64,000 nt of DNA, taken from positions 2,710,001 to 2,774,000 of the forward strand of contig NZ_CP029186.1 in NCBI RefSeq assembly GCF_003096035.1. The letters run 5' to 3'. This document shows positions 17,118-27,000 of this stretch, piece after piece. Each line of letters begins with the position of its first letter. Position 1 is the stretch's first letter. A model generated the notes under the pieces. The model was not told the origin of the DNA. It searched no databases and saw nothing but the letters and a program-made list of their open reading frames with translations. The stretch comes from Flavobacterium album. Lineage in GTDB: Bacteria; Bacteroidota; Bacteroidia; Flavobacteriales; Flavobacteriaceae. A program made the translations under genes and the position numbers.

Positions 17118-18137
17118 ATGTTTAAAAACCGGTTCCTTTATCTCTTTTTATTCTGCACCACTTTGTCTTTTAGTCAGATAGGAGGTAAATATACGTACCA
17201 GTTCTTAAACCTTGTCACCTCGCCGCGCCAGGCCGCCCTTGGCGGAAAGATCATCACGCTTTACGATTATGATGTCAACCAGGGCATTTATAACCCCGCT
17301 ACTATCAATCCGGAAATGGATAACCAGCTATCGGTAAATTATGGAAGCTATTATGGCGAAGTTACTTATGGTACTGCTGCCTATGCTTATACCTGGGACA
17401 GGCACATTCAGACATTCCATGCCGGGGTGAACTATGTGAATTACGGCACCTTTGAAGGCCGTGACGAATCGGGGATGCTTACCGGCGATTTTACAGGAAG
17501 CGAGATAGCGCTTTCTTTTGGCTATGCTTTTAATATTCCCTATACCGATATTTACCTGGGTGCGAATGCCAAGCTGATATCCTCCACGCTGGAAAGTTAT
17601 AACTCTTTTGGAGGCGCGGTAGATATTGGCGGTATTTATATTGATGAGGATAATGATATCAATATCGCGCTTGCCATACGGAATGCGGGTATGCAGATCA
17701 CAACCTACGCAGGCCTGCGGGAGCCATTACCGCTTGAGGTTATAGCCGGTATATCCCAAAAGCTGGAAAATGTACCATTGAGGTGGCACATTACCCTGGA
17801 AAACCTGCAGCAATGGAACATCGCCTTCTCTAACCCAAACAGGGCCGAGCAGAACATTGACGGCGGCAGCACCCCGGAGAAAGTATCTTTTATAAATAAT
17901 GCCCTGCGCCACGTTATTCTTGGGGCAGAACTGTTCCCCGGCAAAAGCTTTAATTTGAGGGCAGGCTACAACTTCAGGAGGGGCCAGGAGCTGAGTATCC
18001 AGGACAAGCGAACTTTTTCGGGTATTTCTGTCGGTGTAGGCTTAAGATTTAATAAATTGCGGTTCGATTATTCGTACTCAAGATATACCCTTGCAGCCAA
18101 TACCAGCCTGTTTGGGCTAACGATAAACCTACAGTAG
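17118..18137 (+). CDS. porQ: Type IX secretion system protein PorQ
   Basis: The 339-residue protein has a cleavable signal peptide (about residues 1-20, ending SFSQ) and an outer-membrane beta-barrel of the PorV/PorQ kind. The region after the signal (GGKYTYQFLNLVTSPRQAALGG) is diagnostic of PorQ. Bacteroidota use PorQ in the type IX secretion pathway, where it is linked to PorZ and the attachment step that delivers CTD-bearing cargo to the surface. The cargo-type proteins elsewhere in this window (20604, 24054, 60270, 61976) fit a working T9SS. Its TAG stop lies two bases before the TTG start of cmk, so the two are co-transcribed. Confidence 0.92.
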   Translation: MFKNRFLYLFLFCTTLSFSQIGGKYTYQFLNLVTSPRQAALGGKIITLYDYDVNQGIYNPATINPEMDNQLSVNYGSYYGEVTYGTAAYAYTWDRHIQTFHAGVNYVNYGTFEGRDESGMLTGDFTGSEIALSFGYAFNIPYTDIYLGANAKLISSTLESYNSFGGAVDIGGIYIDEDNDINIALAIRNAGMQITTYAGLREPLPLEVIAGISQKLENVPLRWHITLENLQQWNIAFSNPNRAEQNIDGGSTPEKVSFINNALRHVILGAELFPGKSFNLRAGYNFRRGQELSIQDKRTFSGISVGVGLRFNKLRFDYSYSRYTLAANTSLFGLTINLQ

Positions 18138-18139
18138 CT

Positions 18140-18832
18140 TTGGATAAAAAAATTACCATTGCCATAGATGGCTTTTCATCTACAGGAAAAAGCACGCTTG
18201 CAAAACAGGTTGCGGCCCATTTGGGCTATGCCTATGTAGACAGCGGGGCTATGTACCGCGCCATAACGCTGTATGCCATGGAAAACGGTTTTATATCCCC
18301 ATCGCATTTTGATAAGCAGGGCCTCATAAGCAGATTGCAGGATATTAAGCTCGACTTCCGTTTTAACCCTGATGCAGGATTTGCCGAAATGTATATCAAC
18401 GGGCAAAATGCCGAAAAGAAGATACGGACACTGGAAGTATCCTCGCTGGTTAGTCATGTGGCGGAAGTATCCGAAGTACGTGCTAAACTCGTTGAGCAGC
18501 AGCAGCACATGGGCGAGAACAAGGGCGTTGTGATGGATGGCCGGGACATTGGTACTGTAGTTTTCCCAAACGCCGAACTCAAGCTCTTTATGACCGCCAG
18601 CCCGGAAACACGTGCCCAAAGGCGTTTTGACGAACTTACCCAAAAAGGCGAAGCTGTTACCTTCGAAGCGGTACTGAAAAACGTTCAGGAACGCGACTAT
18701 ATAGACTCCAACAGGGAAGATTCCCCTCTTATACAGGCAGTTGATGCCATAGCTATTGACAATTCTACATTATCTAAAGAAGAACAACTTGAATTGGTTC
18801 TTGGCCTGGCGCAGGAAGCTATCCAACTTTAA
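18140..18832 (+). CDS. cmk: (d)CMP kinase
   Basis: The 230-residue protein phosphorylates CMP and dCMP with ATP. Its P-loop is GFSSTGKST at residues 11-19, and VDSGAMYRA (NMP binding) and a DGRDIGT segment are present. There is no in-frame ATG near the conserved N-terminus; the start is TTG at 18140, giving M-DKKITIAIDG, the usual beginning for family members. The TTG lies two bases after the porQ stop, so translation is probably coupled to porQ. A weak start of this kind may keep cmk output below that of porQ. Confidence 0.94.
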   Translation: MDKKITIAIDGFSSTGKSTLAKQVAAHLGYAYVDSGAMYRAITLYAMENGFISPSHFDKQGLISRLQDIKLDFRFNPDAGFAEMYINGQNAEKKIRTLEVSSLVSHVAEVSEVRAKLVEQQQHMGENKGVVMDGRDIGTVVFPNAELKLFMTASPETRAQRRFDELTQKGEAVTFEAVLKNVQERDYIDSNREDSPLIQAVDAIAIDNSTLSKEEQLELVLGLAQEAIQL

Positions 18833-18912
18833 CGATATAGTTGTTCCGAATATCTGTTTTTTATTATAGATTTACCGCCGTTAATAAAATGTTAATTTAG
18901 CATAGAAGATTT

Positions 18913-20289
18913 ATGGGCATAAAGAACCGTCTTGTTATAATGAGTTTCCTCCAGTTCTTTGTATGGGGGGCCTGGCTGATCACTATCGCGAACTACTGGT
19001 TCGGTACCAAACACTGGGACGGTACACAGTTTGGGCTTGTTTTCAGCACCATGGGGTTCGCCTCTATATTCATGCCTACCCTTACCGGTATCATTGCCGA
19101 CCGCTGGGTAAATGCCGAAAGGCTATATGGTGTACTGCATATACTTTATGCCGGTGCGTTATGCTGCCTGCCAATGGTTGAAGACCCTACAACATTCATT
19201 TATGTAATGTTCGCTGCCATGTGCTTTTATATGCCGACCATTTCCCTAAGCAATTCCATATCATATACCGCTTTGAAGCTTAATAACAATGATGTGGTTA
19301 AAGATTTCCCGCCTATACGGGTATGGGGTACTATAGGGTTTATTGTAGCCATGTGGATAACCAATCTTACTAATAATAAAGCTACGGAATTCCAGTTCTA
19401 TATAGCTGCTATTGCCGCAGTTGCGCTTGCTGTATATGCTTTTACGCTTCCAAAATGCGAGCCGCAGCGACTTATTAAAGAGAATGCTTCCCTGGGGGAG
19501 ACACTTGGCCTTGGTGCATTTAAATTATTTGGCAATTACAAGATAGCCTTGTTCTTCGTGTTCTCGATGTTTTTGGGTGGTGCACTTCAGCTGACAAATG
19601 CCTATGGCGATGTGTTCCTTGATGAATTCAAGCATTTCCCGAGATATGCCGATTCATTCGTGGTGGAGTATTCCACCATCATAATGTCAATCTCCCAGAT
19701 TTCCGAAACATTATTCATACTTGCCATACCATTCTTCCTTAAGCGTTTCGGTATTAAGCAGGTAATGCTGATTAGTATGTTTGCCTGGGTATTGCGTTTT
19801 GGGTTATTTGCTTTTGGCGACCCGACAACCGGATTATGGATGATCATATTGTCCTGCATTGTTTACGGAATGGCATTTGACTTTTTCAATATTTCCGGTT
19901 CCCTGTTTGTGGAAACGAGTACGAGCGCTAAAATACGCTCATCGGCACAAGGTTTGTTTATGATGATGACCAATGGTTTCGGCGCTGTAATGGGTAGTGT
20001 GGTTTCGGGATGGCTGATTGACAGTTATTTTACAAAGTCATTCAAAAGCACTACAGAACTTGCCGCTTACCTCGATACCACAACAGATAATTCCGTTATG
20101 GCAAAATTTTTGGCGGAAAGCGGGATAAAGGTTGATGCACATGGAATTTTTAATAATGCCGTTACGATGAGGGAATGGCACGATATATGGATTTCCTTTG
20201 CTGCATATTCTTTGGTTATAGCAATTTTGTTTGCCATCATGTTCAAGCATAAGCACGACCCCACTGTAATAGGTGAGGTAAAACATTAA
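18913..20289 (+). CDS. Nucleoside:H+ symporter (NupG/NHS-type MFS transporter)
   Basis: The 458-residue protein has 12 predicted membrane segments and the features of the nucleoside:H+ symporter family. These include the N-terminal SFLQFFVWGAWLITIANYW segment and a hydrophilic stretch after transmembrane helix 6. Flavobacterial genomes annotate such proteins as nucleoside permease or 'MFS transporter'. The placement beside cmk fits nucleoside salvage, since imported cytidine would be phosphorylated through CMP to CDP. It begins 80 bases after cmk and ends at a strong terminator. Substrate specificity is inferred from the family only. Confidence 0.85.
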   Translation: MGIKNRLVIMSFLQFFVWGAWLITIANYWFGTKHWDGTQFGLVFSTMGFASIFMPTLTGIIADRWVNAERLYGVLHILYAGALCCLPMVEDPTTFIYVMFAAMCFYMPTISLSNSISYTALKLNNNDVVKDFPPIRVWGTIGFIVAMWITNLTNNKATEFQFYIAAIAAVALAVYAFTLPKCEPQRLIKENASLGETLGLGAFKLFGNYKIALFFVFSMFLGGALQLTNAYGDVFLDEFKHFPRYADSFVVEYSTIIMSISQISETLFILAIPFFLKRFGIKQVMLISMFAWVLRFGLFAFGDPTTGLWMIILSCIVYGMAFDFFNISGSLFVETSTSAKIRSSAQGLFMMMTNGFGAVMGSVVSGWLIDSYFTKSFKSTTELAAYLDTTTDNSVMAKFLAESGIKVDAHGIFNNAVTMREWHDIWISFAAYSLVIAILFAIMFKHKHDPTVIGEVKH

Positions 20290-20311
20290 AAAATAAAATT
20301 GAAAAAAATAT

Positions 20312-20339
20312 CAGGCTGCCTTTTTAGGCAGCCTGTTTT
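20312..20339 (+). terminator. Terminator after the nucleoside transporter
   Basis: CAGGCTGCC (20312-20320), loop TTTTTA, and GGCAGCCTG (20327-20335) form a perfect 9-bp stem followed by TTTT. Confidence 0.9.
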
Positions 20340-20403
20340 GCTTTATAATAATCACATATCACAGTCAGTTTGTCTAAAAATCAACAATCTAATACCCTTT
20401 TTT

Positions 20404-20480
20404 GGGCGTGTCCCTGCGGGTCGGGCTATCGCCTTATCTGCTCCGTTCCTCTGCAGGATATCGGCACTATCCCTCACGCA
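20404..20480. repeat. Interspersed GC-rich intergenic element
   Basis: A ~77-base non-coding element runs from GGGCGTGTCCCTGCGGGTCG to ATCCCTCACGCA. Its ends are complementary (GCGTG at 20406-20410, CACGC at 20475-20479). From memory, sequences with the same opening and closing motifs are widespread in Flavobacteriaceae intergenic regions. Its closing motif recurs at 10639-10650 as ATCCGTCACGCA, possibly a decayed second copy in this window. Confidence 0.55.
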
Positions 20481-20505
20481 ACCGGAAATATGATTGAAGT
20501 TTTTC

Positions 20506-20583
20506 GTAGAGACGCATTGAATGCGTCTGACATAAGGATTGGAAATACCACTAGCTTGTTAGAGGCATTCAATGCGTCTCTAC
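20506..20583. repeat. MITE-like element with 19-bp terminal inverted repeats
   Basis: A 19-base sequence at 20506-20524 starting GTAGAGACGCATTG is the perfect reverse complement of 20565-20583. Each arm contains the near-palindrome GACGCATTGAATGCGTC. The ~40-base centre shows no coding potential. Structurally it is a small palindromic repeat or non-autonomous element in the gap after the transporter terminator. Confidence 0.7.
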
Positions 20584-20603
20584 ATTCACGTTCCAATTAA
20601 AAA

Positions 20604-23600
20604 TCAACGGATCATCGAGAAATGCCCTTTCTTTTCCTCTCCATTCTGCCTTACTACTACAAACCAGTAATCGGTTGACGGCAGCGGTTTGCCGTTTAGT
20701 GTGCCATCCCATCCCGGGCTTTCATTGTCAAAGCCGGTAATGAGCTTGCCGTAGCGGTCAAAGATATAAGTAAACATATCCGGCTCCATAATGGCGTATT
20801 TAATGCGCCATGTTTCATTGATACCGTCGCCATTGGGCGTGAAGAATTTAGGATAGGTCAGGAGGAAGGCCGGCCTGGTGGAAAGGCCACAATCGAATTT
20901 GTCCTTTACGAATACGATGTAAGGGCCTGCGGGAAGCCCTGAAAAAATATTGCTGTCCTGAAAGTTGATGCCATCCACAGAATATTCAAAGCTGGCAGCA
21001 AGGGTTTCATCTTCCATGACAACGGTGATGGTGTTGTTATTATCCGTCCAGTCGGTAATGTCAATACGTTTTATAACAGGAATCGGTGATATGGATACCT
21101 GAATTGTTTTCTCAGCTGCGCACCCATATTCGTTGGTTACCTTTACGGTGTGGCTACCGGTTTCGGATACTGTTATCGATTGTGTTGTTTGCCCGCCGGA
21201 CCATTCATAGCTGGTGTATCCGGCATCGGCTGTTATTTCTACACTTTGTCCCTGGCAGGCCGTCCATATGCTGTTCATCTGCAATTGGGGGATGCTGTGC
21301 ACAATAATGTCAAACGATGTGGTGGCAAAGCACTCGGTATTGTTGTTGTACACCACCCTTGCATAAATGGTAGCCGTGGCAGATTCATATAGTACTGCCA
21401 CCGGATTTTGCCCGGTATCGGCATCTGCCTGGGATGTGTGATAGGTTATGTCCACCATCGTGGGGTCCTGCCCGTCGAGTATTACAGCATCCTGCTGTGA
21501 CAGGTCAAATGTTTCCTTTCCATTATTGCCTTCATCGCAAAGCTCAAGGTCGCCGGGCTGCACTGCTGTAACCAGTGAGGGAAGGTCGGCCACATTGAAC
21601 GTCTGTGTTTTCAGGTTGCCGCACAGATCGGTTACCCTTACGACATAAAAGGCGGTATCCAGCGCATTGAAAATATTATTTTGACCGTTGTTAATGTAAA
21701 AGGAAGTATCGCCATTCTTGCTGATTATTTCATAATTGATTGGGGCGGCGCCTTCCACATCTACCTGTACATCGCCTATTGCCCCGGAACAGGTGAGGCT
21801 TGCTATCCTTGTTATCTGGAGGTCGTTCAGGAATTCAAAGTTATATATCTGTTCATCGCAGATCTTTTTGGTCTCAACACTGCCGCTGGGGAACGACTGG
21901 AATACTTTCATAACGCGGTACTGCCCCGTTTGGGTAAGGCTATATACGGTGCTGTTATTGGTAAGCTGTAATGCATTTTCAGCATCATATGGCCCGGTGG
22001 TGGGCACTGATTCTCCGGTAACGGGGTGGCCCCATGTACCGGTAACAGCGTTGTACTTTTGCAGCCAAAACGCAAGAAAAGCTACAGCGTTACTGGTATG
22101 GTGCATCTCGAGGTCGAAAGAACCGCAATGCCGTATCAGCTCAAAATCATTCTGCGTGACCGAGTAGGCATTTAAGTTTGCCGTTCGCGTCACGCCTGTC
22201 TCGCAGGAGGTATCTACAAGGAAGCTGTAATTTCCCGGCGGAAGGTTATCCATGTAAAATGTATAGTCTATAGGGGAAATATTGAAAGACACATCATAGG
22301 GCAGGGGTTCTGTAAACCCAGCCGGCGCAGCAGTGATTCTTACCACAGTCAGCGTGCCACCGGTTGAACCCATTGTAAGACTGGCTTTTCCCGGCGTGCA
22401 GTCAGGCCGTGCGAGCGGTGTACCTACCGAACCGGGTGCCTGCTTGATTTCAAAATGAAGCGGGGGCCACACAGTACCACAGGTATCTATAAGCGTAACA
22501 ACATATTCTCCTATAGGCAGGTCGTTTATTTTCAGGCCATCGTCTTCGGTGACAAATTCTGACACATCATTTGGCAACCCGTGTTCCTCTTCATAGTCTT
22601 CTGGCGCTTCGGTAACCGTTGCTGTTCCTATTATAAACCCCGGAATGTTAATTTCTACACGGCCTGTCCCCCCGGTACACCCGGCGTTAAACACGCCTGC
22701 GATAGGCTCAACTTCAGGTTCTACATATTCGGCTTCTCCTGTTCCGGTGTGCCCGCAGGAATCGGTAATGCTGTATTTATAAAGCCCGACAGGAACAGGG
22801 TTTTCCAGGGTACCATAAGTTACATGCGGATCATTAAACGGGCCCGGGTGGGCAGCATTAAAAGCCACGGGGTCAAAACCGGTGGGCGCCTGAATAAACG
22901 TAATATTATAAGGTGGGATGTATTTGCCGGGCGTAAGGATAAGCGCTTTAAAACCGCAACCCATATCATCGAATACGGGGCTTATGGCAAGTTTTTGGTC
23001 AACCAGGTTATTTTGGGACAGATATACCGTACCGCAGGGATCCACTACCTTTATGTCGTAATAATAAGGTGTGTCATAGTAAAATTGAATTACCTGCCGC
23101 ACATTTGTTTCCTGAGGCCCGCCGGAGTCTACAGACTGCGTATAGACCAAAGGCGTACCACCGCCCGGCGGATGCACGGTAACAGTAACTGTCAGCGGAT
23201 AGGCCATGTCAACATCATTAGACGAGCTTACAAGATTGCTGATGGTTATCTGGTCGCATGCAGGCAATATCTCGTCAGGGAAGAGTGCAGGGCCAATTCC
23301 CAGGATAGCGCTGTCTGAAAAAACTTCGTGGGTAATTACATTTCCCGAACCGCAATTGTCAACCACCCTTACGCTGTAGTTTCCGGCAGGAAGGTTGTTA
23401 AAAATGTTAGAACTTTGCGGGGGCCTTGTTACTGGGCCTACAAGTATCTCATAAGTAGCGGCAGTGCCGGATGTTACTGATATCGTAATCGAACCATCCG
23501 GGCCGCAATAGGCATTCACGTGTTGTACATCATATGTAAGCGTTACCGTATGGTCCTCTATAGTAACCTGTTCCTGGTCGGTCATAGGGCTTCCGTTGAC

Positions 23601-23912
23601 CATCTGGGTCGCTACCACAAGATACGTTCCATCAATCAGGCCGGTAACCGATGTGTTGGAATTGTCGGAAATAGCAGTAGTGGTATTAGGAAGCGCATAT
23701 ACCTTGTAATTTACCGGTATACTTGGTGCAGCATTTTCAACAGAAAAAGTCATGGAGCCATTGCCGGGGCAAAGCTCATCGGTTTTACTTACATTTAAAG
23801 TAAAATCCTGTGCTGTTGCCTGCCCTGTTATGAGCAGTATTGCTATGCATATATAGCTGCATAGCGGTACTGTTTGCAGCTGCCGGTAATATTTTTCCAG
23901 GTAAATATTCAT
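20604..23912 (-). CDS. Large T9SS type B cargo protein (adhesin-like)
   Basis: The 1102-residue protein begins with a signal peptide (hydrophobic stretch ending GQATAQ, about residue 35). It continues through repeated ~90-120-residue beta-sandwich modules, each with a DxCG(x)G/DTCG turn and Pro-Gly-N-Y strands (LPAGNYS, LPIGEYV). The last ~84 residues are the type B sorting domain (gliding-motility-associated C-terminal domain), opening with TYPKFFTPNGDGINETWRI and containing IFDRYG and the end GHFSMIR. Such proteins are exported by the type IX system and act at the surface or in the medium. It is paralogous along its length to the next gene. The substrate is unknown; an adhesin or matrix role is inferred. 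Confidence 0.9.
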   Translation of the reverse strand: MNIYLEKYYRQLQTVPLCSYICIAILLITGQATAQDFTLNVSKTDELCPGNGSMTFSVENAAPSIPVNYKVYALPNTTTAISDNSNTSVTGLIDGTYLVVATQMVNGSPMTDQEQVTIEDHTVTLTYDVQHVNAYCGPDGSITISVTSGTAATYEILVGPVTRPPQSSNIFNNLPAGNYSVRVVDNCGSGNVITHEVFSDSAILGIGPALFPDEILPACDQITISNLVSSSNDVDMAYPLTVTVTVHPPGGGTPLVYTQSVDSGGPQETNVRQVIQFYYDTPYYYDIKVVDPCGTVYLSQNNLVDQKLAISPVFDDMGCGFKALILTPGKYIPPYNITFIQAPTGFDPVAFNAAHPGPFNDPHVTYGTLENPVPVGLYKYSITDSCGHTGTGEAEYVEPEVEPIAGVFNAGCTGGTGRVEINIPGFIIGTATVTEAPEDYEEEHGLPNDVSEFVTEDDGLKINDLPIGEYVVTLIDTCGTVWPPLHFEIKQAPGSVGTPLARPDCTPGKASLTMGSTGGTLTVVRITAAPAGFTEPLPYDVSFNISPIDYTFYMDNLPPGNYSFLVDTSCETGVTRTANLNAYSVTQNDFELIRHCGSFDLEMHHTSNAVAFLAFWLQKYNAVTGTWGHPVTGESVPTTGPYDAENALQLTNNSTVYSLTQTGQYRVMKVFQSFPSGSVETKKICDEQIYNFEFLNDLQITRIASLTCSGAIGDVQVDVEGAAPINYEIISKNGDTSFYINNGQNNIFNALDTAFYVVRVTDLCGNLKTQTFNVADLPSLVTAVQPGDLELCDEGNNGKETFDLSQQDAVILDGQDPTMVDITYHTSQADADTGQNPVAVLYESATATIYARVVYNNNTECFATTSFDIIVHSIPQLQMNSIWTACQGQSVEITADAGYTSYEWSGGQTTQSITVSETGSHTVKVTNEYGCAAEKTIQVSISPIPVIKRIDITDWTDNNNTITVVMEDETLAASFEYSVDGINFQDSNIFSGLPAGPYIVFVKDKFDCGLSTRPAFLLTYPKFFTPNGDGINETWRIKYAIMEPDMFTYIFDRYGKLITGFDNESPGWDGTLNGKPLPSTDYWFVVVRQNGEEKKGHFSMIR

Positions 23913-24053
23913 AGCAAAAAATTAAGTTTGTGCTTAATTATTTTGCTAAAGATATCATTTATAGCAATTAGTTAACAATATCTTATTGTTTTTAACATAA
24001 ACCCGATTTTTTGTTTAGAATATAAATTTATGTTTTTTTAGTACTTATGACAT

Positions 24054-27000
24054 CTATCTTACTATTGCGAAGTGCCCTTTTAATTCCCTGCCATCACCGC
24101 GTCTCACGATAAACCAGTAATCGTCCGCAGGCATTGCACGACCATTAAAAGTGCCGTCCCAGCCCTCGCTGGTTGCACCAAAATTGGTGAGAATTTTTCC
24201 GTAACGGTCAAATATCTGCACGGTAAGTCCCGGTTCAAGGGCGGCAAAAGCTATACGCCACCTGTCATTGTTGCCATCACCATTGGGTGAGAAATATTTT
24301 GGATAAGAAGCTAAAATCACTTGTTTCTCATCCGGAGGGAAGCACCCGAACCTGTCGCGTACGTATACCGTTACTATTCCCGAAGGCACGTTGGTCAGGA
24401 TCGATTCGTCCTGATAATTGATACCGTCAAAAGAATATTCATAGGCAGAAGGATCTGTGCCGTCAGTAAATACTGTAATCGTATTGTTGTTATCGGTCCA
24501 GTCCGCTACTTCCAGGTTTGTTATTAGCGGTTGGTTAGCTACTACAGCAGATACCGTTTTGGAAACCTCGCAAATATCGGTAACAGTAACAGTATAATCC
24601 CCGGGTTCGGTTACGGTAATGCTTTGGGTGGTTTCTCCGGTAGACCAACTGTACGATGGGTATCCTGAATCAGCGGTTATTGTAACAGGCTGCCCATTGC
24701 ACATTCCCCAGGTATCGGCCATTGCCAACTCAAATATCGGCCTTGAAACAATGTTGAAAGAACTTGTACCGTAGCACAATGGGTTTACCACCCATTCTAC
24801 CCGGGCATAAATAGTAGCCGAGCCGGAGCTGTAGTTGTTCGGCAGTGGGTTAACGCCCTGGTCGGCATCCTGTTGGGTAGCGTGGTAAGTTACAACTGCA
24901 ATATCGGGGTCTACATCGCCAAGTACCCCGTCATCCTGTAGCGACAGGTCGAAGGTACCCGATCCGGCTCCGGCTTCGTCGCAATATAAAAGATCGTCGG
25001 CTACGCTTGCAGTAATAAGTGGGGGTAGCTCTGCGATATTGAACTGCTCCACACGGAACTCGCCACAGGCATCGGTCACCCTTACAACATAAAGCGCCGA
25101 TTCCAGCCCCGTAAAAATATTATTCTCGCCGTTGTCTACATAAAAAGAGGTGTCATTATTTTTACTGATGAGCTCGTAGCGAGGTGTGATACCCGTAGCA
25201 TTCACTTCCACATCAAAATCTTCGCCTACACAGGTACGGTTATAAATGCTTGTAATGGCAAGCACGTTATAAAATTCAAACTCATAGGCTTCCTCGATAC
25301 AGATCTTTTCATTTTTACCCAGGCTGCCCATACAATAAGATGTTTGCTGTTTCAATACACGAAACTCGCCATTTACGGTAAAGCCGGTGTTTGATACCGA
25401 CAACGGAATTGCATTTTCGGCAGTAAGCTCGTCATTTTCGGTATAAACACTTCCTGTATTTGGATGTTCCCACATTTCGGTTTCCTCATTAAACCTTTGG
25501 AGCCAGAAACTAACCGATGCGTCCGCATTGGAAGTGTAAGCGATATTTAAACTAAAATCATCACAGGTTGGGTCTACTGTAATTGAATTTGTCGTAACCG
25601 TAAACGGCAATACTTCAACGGTTTGGCTATAGCCATTCTGGCACTCTGTGTCTACAGAAAACGTATAATTGCCCGGCGTAAGATTGTCCATGCTAAAGCT
25701 GCCTTCAAAGATATTAGAGGTAGCCGTGTAGGGTAGGGGATAGCCAAATCCCGATGGCGCGGCGGTAATGGTTACTGCTGTAACCGAAGGCTGGATCAGG
25801 ATGGTTCCCATACCTGCGATACAGTCCGGGCCTGTGGTATAATCCGGGGCAAGGGCAGAAAATTGCGGGATGGTCACTGCAACATCTTCATAGCTATTGC
25901 CGCAGGAGTCGGAAAGGTCGAAGGTGTAGTTGCCGGGCGGAAGGCTGGAAACCGTAAGCCTCCCGTCATCGGTTATATTGCCGGATACATCGGTTGGGGT
26001 ATCTCCTGAATAGGCCGAAGGCGCCGAAACCAGGGTACCGCTCTCAAACACTGCGCTTCCGGGTATCCTTATGGTTACCCTCCCAAGTTGTGTCTGGCAA
26101 TTATTGTTCACGGCATTTACAATTGGTTCCGGTGCGGCAGGCTGGTTTATCTCTTTTGTAAAGCTGTCGGTGTGTCCGCAGGCATCGGTAATGGTGATTG
26201 CATAAGAGCCTAATGGCATTGGGTTATTTTCGGCTCCAAATACGGCCGGGCCGGTAAATGGACCGGGGTAGGAATTGTTATAATCTGAAGGGTTAAACCC
26301 TGCCGGCGCCGAAGTAATATCTATGGTATAAGGGGGCATTAGGTTTGTCGTATTTACCGTAAGGCTTTGCCCGCTGCAGGATACCTGGGTAAGATTGGCA
26401 CTGGCGCGGAGCGCAACATCTGCGGTACCGTTTTGTTGGTATGCATTGCCGCATGGATCGGTTACTTTAATGCTTACCTGGTAAGGCTGGGAAAAGTAAG
26501 CAACGGCCTGGCTGACGGTAAGAAGGGATGAATCGCCGGAGGTGATATTTTGGTTGTACACCAGGTCTGCACTACCATCGGGAGGAGTAGCTGTTATCTG
26601 TACAGTAAGCGGATAGACGATACCCGATGCTGTTGCGGTAGTAACGGTGAAGTTTACATTGACAGTATTACAATTGGAGAAAACGGTATCAGGAAATTCG
26701 GGCCCGGCGAGTGTAAGCGTAGTCTGTTCGGTAACAAAGGTGTGCGTACCGGTAAACCCATTCCCGCATGTATCTGTTATCTGAACCTCATAAGTGCCTG
26801 AAGGGATGTTGCTGAAAACATTCGATGATTGTGCCGGCACAGTCACAGGCCCGCTGGTAATTTCATAAGTTGCTGCCGATCCTGCCGTAACTGTAACGGT
26901 CATATCAGTCCCTGTGCTGCAGGTGGCTGTGGTATTGCTTATATAGAATTCAATAGGCACATATAGCGACCCAATGGTTGCGTTGGCCTGGCCGGTTGAG

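Noticed and set aside
24021..24053. A possible terminator after the second giant adhesin gene
   Set aside because: A T-run is present, but no stable stem precedes it on either strand.
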